Below, piece by piece: positions 1 to 9,750 of a DNA stretch of 64,000 nucleotides. The first letter of the stretch is position 1. Each line of letters starts with the position of its first letter. A program made the position numbers and the translations under genes. This DNA comes from Tanypteryx hageni (lineage: Eukaryota; Arthropoda; Insecta; Odonata; Petaluridae). The stretch lies in assembly GCA_028673005.1 (NCBI GenBank), contig CM054116.1, positions 82,038,572-82,102,571 of the forward strand, read 5' to 3'. The notes beneath the pieces are model-generated. The model was given only the letters and a program-made list of their open reading frames with translations, ran no database searches and was not told where the DNA came from.

Positions 1-101
1 CTGGGAAAATTTTTCCGATCCTTCGTTCCATCCACCAATGCTAAGCAGTGTCTTGAGCTCAGGATTCTTCAGTTTTAGGTTGTTTAAGCGTCTGAACGCA
101 C
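1..101 (-). CDS. Chitinase copy A, exon 2 (GH18, partial gene at window edge)
   Basis: The minus strand encodes [16 protein letters not shown] followed by [12 protein letters not shown], the conserved beta-strand KxLLxIGGW motif of GH18 chitinases. A splice acceptor AG lies just upstream (102-103). The exon is 101 bp, exactly the length of exon 2 in the copies at 34.3 and 56.6 kb, so its last base should be position 1 and the donor lies outside the window. The reading frame is open. The protein differs from the other two copies at many residues (RRLNNLKLK against ERFTKLKEK), so this is the most diverged of the three. Its downstream exons are off the left edge and its signal-peptide exon was not found to the right. 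Whether this copy works is unknown. Confidence 0.85.
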
Positions 102-853
102 CTTTTGTGTGAGGTAAAGAATACTTTTAAAACAGAGACACAAAATAATTGTGTTATTTGTATATTATGCTTAGTTTCGGAAAAAGTATACAGTAAACCA
201 ATAATGTTTATTACAAGATGCATATAAGGAGAAGCAGATAATAAAAGTGAAGAACAAAGAAGAAAGGTATCAAAAAGAGGTTAGTAAAAATGTTGACATA
301 ATATGTACCATGATGTGAGTGTGATACTTAGACAATAATAAAAAAGATTCGAGTGAATTAGAAGATATGGAGATGTGCATGTGGCGTTGGTTGGAGGATA
401 AACTGTTGAGGAAATTTTAATAGGTTGATTTCCGAACTCGAGGAGCGATCTAATCACTGTTACGTAGGTCCTCAAGAGGATAGTGAAGAGCAATTAGAAA
501 ATAAATATTTCGCAAATGCATCACTATTTGCTGTAGTGATGTAGACATTTTTATGCGATTTCGCAATTGAAATATGTATTTGTATTTCTATACATTAATA
601 CACATTTAAATTTAATCATGAAAGGTAGTTGAGAACCGCTTCTTTAGGAGAAGATAGGAGCTTGGTTAGAGAAATAAGGAATGAACAAGAAATGCGTGTG
701 TCAAATTTTGAAAGGCCTGTAAAGAGAACTTTTTAAAGGAAGGGTTAGAAGAAAGAGGCACAGAGGTAGTAAGAGAAAATGAATGCAGTGAGTCCTCGTT
801 ATTCGTCGTGAATGCGTTCCTGAGGGTCAGGACGAACAACGGGGCATACTAAC
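102..853. other. AT-rich stretch, probably copy A intron 1
   Basis: No convincing coding segment was seen on either strand. By analogy with the other two copies this should be intron 1 of copy A. Confidence 0.5.
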
Positions 854-861
854 CCATAGAC

Positions 862-1173
862 CAGTGTTTTTAAACCGGTGTTCCGCTGGCGTTGCCTAAG
901 TGTTCCGCGAAATAATCCACCGTAAATAATTTTTCTATAAAATTAGATTTCTTATTGACTTTAAAAATAAAGTGTATTTTAATTTGGCTCTCACACCGTA
1001 AGTCCATCTATCGGGGAAGCAGAAAGTAGCAGGTTACAGCTTTTAACCTGCTGCAGTACGCATGCGCGGTCCCACAGACATGGTAAATATATAGGCCTAT
1101 GTACATAGGTGTTCCGCCAATTACTTCTCCATTCCAAAGTGTTCCGCCTCTCAAAAACGTTTGAAAAACACTG
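862..1173. mobile_element. hAT-type MITE, 312 bp, with 8-bp target duplication
   Basis: The left end CAGTGTTTTTAAACCGGTGT and the inverted right end (TTTGAAAAACACTG read on the plus strand) form imperfect terminal inverted repeats of the CAGTG...AAAC type typical of hAT elements. Flanks are CCATAGAC (854-861) and CCATAGGC (1174-1181), an 8-bp target-site duplication matching at 7 of 8. The element has no transposase and is non-autonomous. Internal motifs such as GTTCCGC and TGTTCCG recur near both ends. Confidence 0.8.
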
Positions 1174-1299
1174 CCATAGGCGTACATGCAATACATGGAA
1201 GATGTGTTCCGAAGGTGAAAATGTTTCTACAATAAACTATTTGACATAGTTTTACTAATTTTTTAGCCTACTTTCCAAAAAATGTAAAGTTGTCTTATG

Positions 1300-2290
1300 A
1301 GATCGTCCGGGTGTCCGTGCGTGTGTGTTCCCTCCCAACATCTTCTTCATGAACTAACCGATTTCAACTAAATTTAGCATATAGAATATTCACACAAATT
1401 AATAACCAAAATGACATATGGACCGGATCGACTCAGCAGGGGTGCCACAATTGCAAACTTAAACTTTTAGGTAATTATGAATTTGGAAGGAATTGGTCCA
1501 ACTGATTTCAACTAAATTTTGTATGAAGTAGGCGTAGAACATATAATAACAAAATAAAGATGTTTAGTATAAATATAGTAAGCAGAGCTGCTACAATATA
1601 AGGAATAAAAGAATTCTTTTACACGTATTTGTGTTTAACTGTAAAAATCAATTTTAACGAAATTTAATATTTACAATATACACATACAAAAAAGCATATT
1701 AGCCTATTTAAACCGAATCAGCCAAACAGGGGTGCCACAATTACAAATTAAACTCTTTCAGTAATTAAGGATTTTGAATGAATTGGCTTAACGGATTTCA
1801 ATTAAATTTAGTATATAAGATTTTCACAACATATAATAATGAAATCAAGATGTTTAAAGCGGAGCTAATATGCAGGGCTATCACTATAAAAAGTTAAATA
1901 ATATTTCTTGTACACGTAATTCCAGAGAACTGACCGCATCGATTTTAACCTTATATGGTATATATAATTTCCATAATTATAAATAAATAACCAAAATACC
2001 ATATTTCATCCGGGTCGACTAAACAGGACTACTACAATATCAAGGTCAGAATTTTTCTGTAAATATGAATTTCGTAGGTTTTGGCTGAACGGATTTCAAA
2101 TAAAATTCGTTTGTAGGGCGAGTATAGATTGAGAAAACGAGATGAATATATTTAGAAAGGATAAAAAAGCTGGGCTACCACAATATAAGGAAAAATAATT
2201 TTTTGATTTCAAAGTAAATGCATTAGTATACGATTATACTACGGCAAATTTGACGAAAAGCACTTCTGTAACACGGGAAACCTGTGTACA
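1300..2290. repeat. About 1-kb dispersed repeat made of degenerate internal repeats (copy 1)
   Basis: A sentence-like pattern recurs about every 200-300 bp: 'accgatttcaactaaattt', 'ggtgccacaat', 'aaagatgttta', 'ctaccacaatataagg'. A second copy of the whole block lies at 49240-50230, and both end with a near-identical segment (cgattatactacgg ... ggaaac ... gtgtaca ... cccta). No coding frame was found. Its class is unknown; a Helitron-like or satellite-derived unit is possible. Confidence 0.65.
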
Positions 2291-2628
2291 CCCCTACTTG
2301 CTATATATAAAAATTGTATTGGAAGGATTGTAGGCGGATTAGTTCTTTCCAGTACTTTAAAATAAAATAAAAATATATATACTCCTAAAGCAGCATACAT
2401 TATGGAAGAGGAAGAAACAAGACTATTTTTAATTTCCGTTGTTAAAGAATCAAGGTAGATTGAGTCGCTAAGGGTGTTGTGAAGGAGAAACAGTGCTTTC
2501 TTTGGTAGGTCAAGTTTCACATAATACCGCTTAACATCTTGACAAGAATCACGAACAAGTCATTCTCGAAAAAATATTCCGAATAAGCGATGCTATACGG
2601 TTTTTACGCCATATTACAGGAGGGGGTG

Positions 2629-2700
2629 CCGGTGGTGTAGTGGTTAGGACGCTGGCAGCTACTCGCTTGCTGCTCGAAAGGGCAGACAGACAGCATGGAG
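2629..2700 (+). repeat. tRNA-derived SINE head (possible)
   Basis: GTGGTGTAGTGGTTAGGACG resembles a tRNA D-arm / RNA polymerase III A box. No B box or closed cloverleaf is seen downstream, so this is at most a SINE head or tRNA-derived fragment, not a tRNA gene. Confidence 0.35.
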
Positions 2701-2724
2701 AAACCCACTTTTATGGACTCAGGG

Positions 2725-3110
2725 TAGGGTGCGTAAAAAAAAAGTTTGAAATATGGTGTTGCTGATAGATATTTTTTCCTTTTGATGTCAAATGAATATA
2801 TGCAGAATATGAGCTCAATCTGACAACTCTAACCCGTGCCACCGATGGGTCAAAGTTTCAAAATTTCTTGTATCTTTTGGAAATTCAAGTCGAATCACAA
2901 GCATACACACTGTATACCTTTCGTAGCTATACATACACATTGTAATACCCTTCGTGCATTGAAACGTTATAATGAAATTTATTTTAATGAAAATAATATT
3001 CTTTGCAACACGTTATAGCATTGTCTGTCAAGCGCCGAGCTCCTGCCTGCAAGAGCGCGGGCGAAGCCATCGGCGAGCGTGTACAAACTTATCCTTTGCC
3101 GTGCGTCGAA
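2725..3110 (+). repeat. Left terminal inverted repeat of the 3.6-kb transposon
   Basis: Pairs with 5960-6345 in inverted orientation, with shared landmarks TAGGGTGCGT, CCGTGCCACCGATGGGTCAA, TGTCAAGCGCCGAGCT and CTGCCTGCAAGAG. Just inside, 3117-3235 is a second, direct copy of the subterminal part (TTCCTTTTGATGTCAAATGA ... CCGTGCCACCGATTGGTCAA), so the left end holds a partial tandem duplication that I do not see at the right end. Confidence 0.85.
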
Positions 3111-3361
3111 CCCAAATTTTGAAATGTTGTTTCTATTGGCTATATTTTTTCCTTTTGATGTCAAATGAATACCTGCAAATTATGAACTCGATCCGACGAC
3201 CCCAACCCGTGCCACCGATTGGTCAAAGTTCACAATATTGTGTAGAAAAGAATTATTCATTAAAAATTGCAGTAAGAGGTTTGTATTTGTTTGTAATTAT
3301 ATGCCAGACCGTTAAAATCTTATACAATATCCCCTGAAATGAATCAATTTTCATGCCAAAT

Positions 3362-4107
3362 TCAATTATCCATCATATCATACTCCTTTGAAAGTGTGGT
3401 TTTCTTGCTCTCTGGATACTGGCGTCGGCAATCATTAACAACGTGCAGAATGCATTGCTTTTGGGTGTCGATCTTTGTGAGGATGTTGACATACTGCGTT
3501 ATAAGTGACACGGCGCGTTCTGAAACATCGTTAACCACTTGCAAGGTCTTCAGCATCACCCAGCCACGGTGATAGTCGTCGCGTTGCTCCCACGTCGAGG
3601 GATCGGAGTCCAGGAAGCTCTCTGGAAGGCTGAAACGGGAGAAAAACTTCATGGATTTCCTTGACATGAGAGCCGCTGGTGTTCTTCGTGACCACTCATA
3701 GGCGTCTGCAGGATGGAGAGCGGGTTTCTGACACGACTCTTCATTTTCATCATCATCCTCCTTCGCCGCCTTGACCATTGCCCTCTTCGTTTCAACAGGA
3801 ATTTCGGAATCAAAGAATGCCAGTGCCAAGAGTTTAGTTCCTATGTACCACAAATGTTTGGAAAATTTCTTGAGTGCCATAGTGGATATGTCCGAGTTAA
3901 GAGAATCATATTTACAAAGCTCTTGTAGAAACTCCAAGTCGCACCTTGGAGCCCATATGGGAAAAGCCGCTTGGTACCACGCCTTGACATAACACCAGTA
4001 CAACAAATAAGGACACCTTGCTCAATCCGTGCTCCTGCTGCTTTGTGAGGCGGAACTGCTTCTTGAAAATCATAATCGTAATGCAGTATAGTGCCCTGGT
4101 CATCCAT
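3362..4107 (-). pseudogene. 3' part of transposon gene, C-terminal segment
   Basis: Two minus-strand frames join here: 4107 to about 4010 (MDDQGTILHYDYDFQEA...), then a +1-type shift near 4006-4010 into the frame ending at 3362 (LLYWCYVKAWYQAAFPIWAP ... HLWYIGTKLLALAFFD ... NDVSERAVSLITQY). The second part is about 214 residues, acidic in the middle (KEDDDENEE). The pattern 'HLWY(L/I)..(E/K)L(V/L)ALAFF' and 'NDxSERxVxLIxxY' is what I recall from uncharacterised proteins repeated many times in arthropod genomes. No function or catalytic triad can be assigned. The frame break suggests a damaged copy. Confidence 0.6.
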
Positions 4108-4287
4108 TTGGCGTCACTTATGGCACCCGGGGCACTAATGCGGATCCCGCGAGGTAGAGTACCCCCGACGTAGATAATGCAGAGCTCCAGGAGTAATCCT
4201 CCATAGGCTGAATATCCTGTTCAGTGCAAAAAATAAAGTTTTGTCAACATTGCAACGTAATATTGAGCGCGAGAAAGGAGCAGTAAA

Positions 4288-4479
4288 TTATCTTATCGTT
4301 TTTACCTCCAATTTCCGGATAAAGTAGTCATAAATTTTCTCTGTCTTTCCCACAAAAGCATAAGTAGCGAGTGGATCCTGCAGTCCCGTCTCAAACGTGT
4401 CCTCATCAATTGTAGGACACTGAAGGCGGAAACGCTCAAAGAGTTTGTGCGTTGGGCCAGATGATGGCATGACCATCAT
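4288..4479 (-). pseudogene. Transposon gene, middle segment
   Basis: An open minus-strand stretch (MMVMPSSGPTHKLFERFRLQ ... YDYFIRKLEVKTIR) lies between the other coding pieces and on the same strand. It could be an exon (AG and GT dinucleotides are available at both ends) or a fragment separated by mutations. Without a homologue alignment the exon limits are uncertain. Confidence 0.4.
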
Positions 4480-4920
4480 CTCGTAAACACCCTTAAGTAC
4501 AAGTTAATACATATGGTGCCTACAGGCCAGATAAAGGAGATCCCTCCCAAGCGACCGTCCCAGGGTAACGCATGCTCCTTTCTGTTAACCTATCATTCAA
4601 TAAATTCATGTCAATATTGTACCTATATCTGTATTACCACACCGGAATATTATTACTATTTTTAAAAATGCTCACCAGTTTTGGATGAAGTATTGCCAAC
4701 ACATGTTGCTTCAACAAGATGATATATCTTATAATGAATTTGCAGGTTATCAACAGCGGCGGCCTTGTCATTACCTGATAAAGAGAGTGACACAGGAGAT
4801 TAGAGAAGCTGCTCAAAATCTACTCCTAGTCCAGTCACAAGAACAGGATATCTTTCTTTGGACTTTGTCTTTGCTATGTCAGCCACTTTATTTTTCGTAG
4901 ACAACTAGTGGCTGGGAATG

Positions 4921-5241
4921 TTAGGATACTCGATCCAGTAAGTTAAATATCAACGTGCCAGCTCTTTCTTCCCTGAAGCTTTCTCTTTTGCGCGTTAAAG
5001 TTGCTTTGCTTAGGCTGAAATCCCACACACTGTGTCCCAGGCTTTCGGCAGCCGCAGCGATGACTTTGGTAACCACTCGATTGCTTACTTTGCCTGCGTT
5101 CAAGACTGCAGCCAACTTTGGGGAAAATACCTCGGCTTTGGCAGAGGATCGTGTCCTTTTCGGTGGAAAAAAGATGCCAGTGTGGTCAAAGTCGTCTACA
5201 TCCATCAGCATTTCTACTTGAGGCGGCATTAATGGATCCAA
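4921..5241 (-). pseudogene. Transposon gene, second segment
   Basis: About 106 residues beginning MDPLMPPQVEMLMDVDD, with KRTRSSAKAEVF and an alpha-helical middle (VSNRVVTKVIAAAAESLGH). The phrase 'VSxRxxxxVIxAxAExLGH' is part of the same recurrent uncharacterised family as the neighbouring pieces. It reads minus, like the rest of the element's interior. Confidence 0.5.
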
Positions 5242-5351
5242 ATCTTTGTCGACGGCGTCAAGATCAATAGTTCTTGAAATTGTTCTTCTTGTGTGAATGC
5301 CGACGTGACGGGAGTGAGTCGAAATAAACGATAAGCTAAATGTTGTTAATT

Positions 5352-5921
5352 TTAATACAAATGCATATATTGTGTGTGAAGTAATAAGTTACCTTGCGTT
5401 TGGTTTCCACTCCAGCTTTCTGCCGTCATCTTTTCCTTTCGCAAGCGCTCAGCAGGCGGTACCTCCTTGAGATGCAACACTATGTCAAGTCCAGCCATGC
5501 ACCCAATGCGGTTCTTCATTCTCTGATTAATCAGAAGCTGCCTGTCTTCCTCGTTTTTTAACAATATTCATTACATCCTTTAAGGCTATGTCGAAGAGAT
5601 CGTCGAGCTCATCTTTGAATTTCTCTTCCCTGTCAACTTGACTCTGCTTACCTGCGCGTTTTTGAAAGGTTCTATATTGACCATACATTGTTAGCAATTT
5701 GAGCACACAGTTTTTCTCTTCTTGAATCGGAATACGCGCCTGTTCCAAAAAGCAGTAGCTTCCGGCATTACAGCAATCTCTGCTTACTTACACGTTTCAT
5801 TCATATTACGCATTCGATGCAGCAGGACGCGCGACACTTGTCCTTTTGATGACAATTTTACTCCCATTATTCTCTCACCCAAATTTCTCAGTAAATACAG
5901 ATCACGCTTAGCACGAGGCAT
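5352..5921 (-). pseudogene. Transposon gene, N-terminal segment(s)
   Basis: An ATG at 5921 opens MPRAKRDLYLLRNLGERIMG, a basic N-terminus. After a short interval the frame continues FLEQARIPIQEEKNCVLKLL ... KFKDELDDLFDIALKDVMNI and then EEDRQLLINQRMKNRIGCMA. A GTAAGT sequence follows the first block, so a small intron is possible. The order MPRAKR / ARIP / DLFDIA / EEDRQ is that of the uncharacterised arthropod family. The last two blocks meet in different frames near 5550-5560, so this copy is probably frameshifted. Confidence 0.5.
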
Positions 5922-5959
5922 TTTCGCAGTATATTCACATAAAAGGAAACATCACAACG

Positions 5960-6345
5960 GACGCACGGCACAGGGTTAGTTAGAACACGCTCGCGGCTGG
6001 CTTCACTCTTGCAGGCAGTAGCTCGGCGCTTGACAGGCAATGTTATAACGTGTTGCAAAGAATATTCTTTACATTAAAATCAATTTCACGATAGCGTTTC
6101 AATGCACGAAGGGTATTACAATGTGTATGTGTAGCTGCGGAAGGTATGCAATGTGTATGTTTATGACTCGACTTGAATTTCCAAAAGATCCAAGAAATTT
6201 TGAAATGTTGACCCATCGGTGGCACGGGTTAGAGTTGTCAGATCGAGCTCATATTCTGCATATATTCATTTGACACCAAAGGGAAAGAAATAGCTATCAG
6301 TAACACAACATTTCAAATTTTTTGTTTTTATCTTGACGCACCCTA
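5960..6345 (-). repeat. Right terminal inverted repeat of the 3.6-kb transposon
   Basis: Inverted counterpart of 2725-3110. It carries AGCTCGGCGCTTGACA, TTGACCCATCGGTGGCACGG and the outer ACGCACCCTA. Small substitutions between the arms show that the insertion is not recent. Confidence 0.85.
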
Positions 6346-7137
6346 ATTCAGGGACACCTGAAACGTGTATTTCCATCAAAATCTTCTACGAATCCAATAC
6401 TTTCCCAATATTCCTACTGTGTATATGAGAAAGTAAAAATGAACAACATTATTTTCATAAAATTGCCTCTATCCCATCGGTGTGAGAGTTAATCTCATGT
6501 AAAAAAATCTTAAATTGTTTACTTGCTTCCCACAATATGTTGTGCGTTACACATTTCTTCAAATTCAGCTTTTAAAAATTCATAATGAATGAAAAAAGGA
6601 ATCTCAGAAACCAAACTAATTTTTGCAATCTAACTTTCCTCAGTAAACATCGACATGCGCGTTGTTCATGGCACTCAAAATGACGTTTCTCAACTTTGCT
6701 CATTTTACTCAAACGCATCTGGAATCAATTTCACAAATTCCTCGGGGCCTCTAACATTCGAGATTAAGTGTGCCATCGAAATAAACTGGTAGGAGTTCCT
6801 GTGTAGCAATAGTTTATGACCAAATCATTATTGGTTTCTATGGTTTCAAAAAAAAACAATACAAATGGAGCAACTATGACGTACTACAAAGAAATTTGCG
6901 TCTGAAAACGCGAGTTTTTTTTAGTTCTATCGTTTTATCTCCATCGAAGTAAATAATGAATAAATTATTTTTTTATTATGGATGCTCTCTATCCACAAAT
7001 ATTGTTATCCGAGTTCAATGGATACTTCGTGCGTTGGCTGTAATTGTTAAATTTTTATCTAATATAAGTTTCTTTTACGTTAAAAATGTAATGGCATTGC
7101 CTTTTATGAGAAATTATTTGAATAACAAAGAAGAATA
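6346..7137. other. AT-rich stretch with one repeat fragment
   Basis: 6350-6432 is an inverted fragment of the repeat whose other copies are at 9602, 40790, 42221 and 53096. The remainder is AT-rich and I see no gene in it. The missing exon 1 of copy A would be expected somewhere between here and 102. Confidence 0.5.
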
Positions 7138-7317
7138 TTAAGTAATGCTAGGAGCTGTGACCTTGATGTATTCGGCGGTCAACTCCATGCCGAGCTTCGC
7201 GCATCGAATTCGCCACGAGGATTCACCAGATGGCTTATGCCCCATACCCATTTTCTCTCTTATCTTTTCTTTCAGTTGCCCAAGTAGACTATTAATACCA
7301 CGTACATTTTTGTGCAT
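7138..7317 (-). CDS. Unassigned short ORF, 59 codons
   Basis: The minus strand reads MHKNVRGINSLLGQLKEKIR ... GHKPSGESSWRIRCAKLGME ... TAEYIKVTAPSIT, then a stop. Base composition rises above the local AT background and the residue mix is protein-like. It is not preceded by a signal peptide and does not match any chitinase exon. It could be a terminal exon of an unrecognised gene or a fragment of a mobile element. I do not recognise it. Confidence 0.3.
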   Translation of the reverse strand: MHKNVRGINSLLGQLKEKIREKMGMGHKPSGESSWRIRCAKLGMELTAEYIKVTAPSIT

Positions 7318-7858
7318 GTGTAGGGACGCTTCCGAAACTTTTTATGCAGTCTATTATATACCAAAGGCAGGCACGTACATATATGATAGACTATGGATTT
7401 TATAACACTTGTAGTTGAGAAAAGAAGACGGCATCACAAACTGTACTTCATGATATCATTCGCGGCACGTGCTCCTTTTAAAACACGTTATAATAGGTTT
7501 ATGAAGGTTTATTCAATAACTAAAATTAATTCCAGAATATATATTTTACGTATTTGGCAAACAAATAGCGAACAACAAAGAAGCAACGGCGGGTAAAACG
7601 GTTGAAGTAATAGCTCCTCTGAATTAAATTTCCTAATATTCGCAGCGGAATTAACCTCCTCTCATATCGTGGTTAAATCCCTATCGGTATAAGCGCAAAT
7701 TCACCACTCCTGTTGACATTCTCTCCCCTACATCTCCTCCTCTTCTCTCTCCCGCTGCCAGGAAAAGCGCGCATTTATCTCCGTTCTATCTCCTTAGGTG
7801 TGGCGTTATGGTAGGAAAAAAATGTCTTCGGTAGATAGAAAATATAAGACCAACTTAC

Positions 7859-7935
7859 CTAAGACTTGACACAACACGTAGATTACCTCGGAACCTCCGT
7901 AGTATAAAGATAACGATACCGAGGCTCTTTATATA
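7859..7935 (-). promoter_or_regulatory. Copy A core promoter: TATA box and non-coding first exon
   Basis: On the minus strand TATATAAAGAGCCTCGGTAT is followed by about 65 bp and a splice donor (CTTAG then GTAAGTTGG at 7858). The same arrangement occurs at 41.4 and 61.0 kb upstream of clear chitinase exons, so this should be the promoter of copy A. It is more diverged than the other two. No start codon for the signal-peptide exon was found downstream. Confidence 0.65.
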
Positions 7936-9600
7936 CTTTGAGGAGCTGATGGCACATATCTTTAGTGAAACGTTGCGTAATTGATGGAGTCGAGAGATGG
8001 AGACAGTGGAAATCCTACTTCTTAATGTTATTTTCTAAATTGTCTCGATTCTTTAAGATCTAACAACACTTTTGTGAGCATTTGTTTAGCAATATATGAC
8101 CGTATTCTCTTCGAAGAGTCTGACATTGCTTGGCAACGTCGAGCATATACCATTCACAATCATCAAAATAACAGCAGGCTTAGGACTTAGGACCAGACGT
8201 TACTCAGAAAGAATCAGGAGATCAGGAGATAACTACTTTGTTTTCTGTTAGAGAGAGAATTTCTAACCAAACTCAGGACTTGTGTATGAACACCGATATA
8301 TAAGAGTTGTAAAATTATTTTGCATTGGGGGGTTTCTTGAAATCTATAAATATGGCATCGATCTCGGTAACTTGCTCGCCAGAAGTCAATTCAAGAGAAC
8401 TTTTTGAGTTTTTTTACGATTTATCTTTCCTACAGCCGTGCTATAATGCATCATGTGTGCTCGACATTATCAGAATCACATTGTGGAACTCTAGATGATA
8501 TGTTCAAATATCCAGATAATGATCATTATCATATATATGCCGACAATTTTTGAGATTCCCTTTGTTACCATCTATGTGGATGGCTGCTCTAACTTCAATT
8601 CTTTGGAAACGACGACTCGCGATAAGGATGTCTTGAACATTGTTTTAAGGAATGGTACAAAATCTCCAAGCGCGTGACACATGGGCACTGCTTTGGAACG
8701 CGCCTCAAAGCATTGCGGCTTAATTCTCCATCTTAGCTCGTTCGCGAAGTTTGGTGATATATTTATCCGAGGGTGGCATTTTCTCTGGCGTCTGAGAGTG
8801 GACTCCTTTCAGTCGTTTGCTCTTCCACCGACTCCATAATTAAAACAAACGAAGATTAGGCCTAAGTTTTCCTCTTACTTCCTAGCTTATTTTTATGAAA
8901 AACAAAGCTGTCATTATCCTCATTCTCTCACTCTCCAAATCCCTCCTTTAACTGCGTTTCAGCTTGATTGTCGTTGGAAAGTCACCTCTTTCTCCCGTCC
9001 CCCTTCCAAATTTACCTAAGCGACCAAAAGCGCCCGCCCCTTTTACCTGAATTTCTCTTTTACCCACTCCCTCTCAATCCGACTGACAATAGTAAGAAAG
9101 AAAGAAAGAAAGAAAAATGTCTTTATTGGCGAGGTTGAGGCTAAGTAGCCCCCTCTTCCACCTAACCATACTTCTTGTAGCAAACATATATTTTCCTATC
9201 CAACTCATTCCAATAATGAATTTAGTCAAGAAAACTCTCCCCAAGCAACATCTACTTGGTGATACCCTCATTACTTTAGGCATGCATCTCGAAGTTTCTA
9301 GAGGGAAGCAAACAGTAAAATAACAAATGAATCGAATAATTAAGGTAAATTTTTAGGGCGTCATGTATCATTGAGGCAAAATTCACTTGTGCGAATTAAT
9401 ACGAATTTCAAATTTTATTTTTTCATATAAAGGCGTTAAGCTACAGTTTCAGAGAAAAGTGCTGATTTTTAATATCAGTCATAGTTAAAATAGGACGAAA
9501 AATATCATTTGATATTTTTACTCGCTTTTCGATCGATTCTAGGCAATTGAAGGCATAAATTTACAAAACCAAAGCAAATAGCATTTATTTATTTTTTATT
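7936..9600. other. No gene recognised; intergenic
   Basis: 7936-8080 is weakly similar to the upstream flank of the copy B and C promoters. There is a pyrimidine-rich stretch at 8900-9080 and a short AAAG microsatellite at about 9099-9115. 9190-9330 resembles 43600-43740 (CCTCATTA ... GCATCTC), part of a repeat or of the duplicated 3' flank. The small open frames on both strands overlap each other and look accidental. Confidence 0.5.
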
Positions 9601-9601
9601 T

Positions 9602-9750
9602 TCTCATATACGCAGTAAGTATATCGAGAAAGTATTGTAATCCTGAAGAATTATAATTAGAGATTTTGATGGAAATACAGGTTTCAGATGTCCCCTAGTC
9701 CATAAAAGTGGTTTTCGCCATGCCGTCTGTCAGTCGTCTGTCCGTATGTC
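9602..9750 (+). repeat. Terminus of a dispersed repeat (ACTTTCTCCATAT-related)
   Basis: TCTCATATACGCAGTAAGTA followed by GAGAAAGTATTG and GATTTTGATGGAAATACAGG, then TGTCCCCTAGTCC, a run of CTGTCCGT-type motifs. It aligns with copies at 42221, 53096 and 53576, and inverted at 6350 and 40790. It also spans the site interrupted by the 3.6-kb transposon in the 2680-2720 / 6350 copy. Confidence 0.6.

Larger units (their letters stand above)
2725..6345 (-). mobile_element. Unclassified 3.6-kb DNA transposon with long TIRs and 8-bp TSD
   Basis: Both ends read TAGGGTGCGT inwards, and the inverted similarity continues for about 385 bp at each side. Flanking 8-mers are ACTCAGGG (2717-2724) and ATTCAGGG (6346-6353), a 7/8 target-site duplication. 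An inverted relative of the flanking repeat near 9690-9700 runs through the equivalent point without the element, supporting the boundaries. The interior carries a minus-strand gene in several pieces (5921 to 3362) encoding a protein I recognise only as an uncharacterised family that recurs in arthropod and cnidarian genomes. I see no DDE/DDD transposase motif. TSD length fits hAT- or P-type chemistry, but neither the termini nor the protein match those families as I know them. Confidence 0.8.

Noticed and set aside
991..1196. Two overlapping ORFs with Trp/Cys-rich sequence
   Set aside because: They overlap a non-autonomous hAT MITE and have no codon or motif evidence.
9074..9323. Overlapping ORFs on both strands at 9.1-9.3 kb
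   Set aside because: Start in an AAAG microsatellite and share only repeat-level similarity with 43.6 kb; no protein motif.
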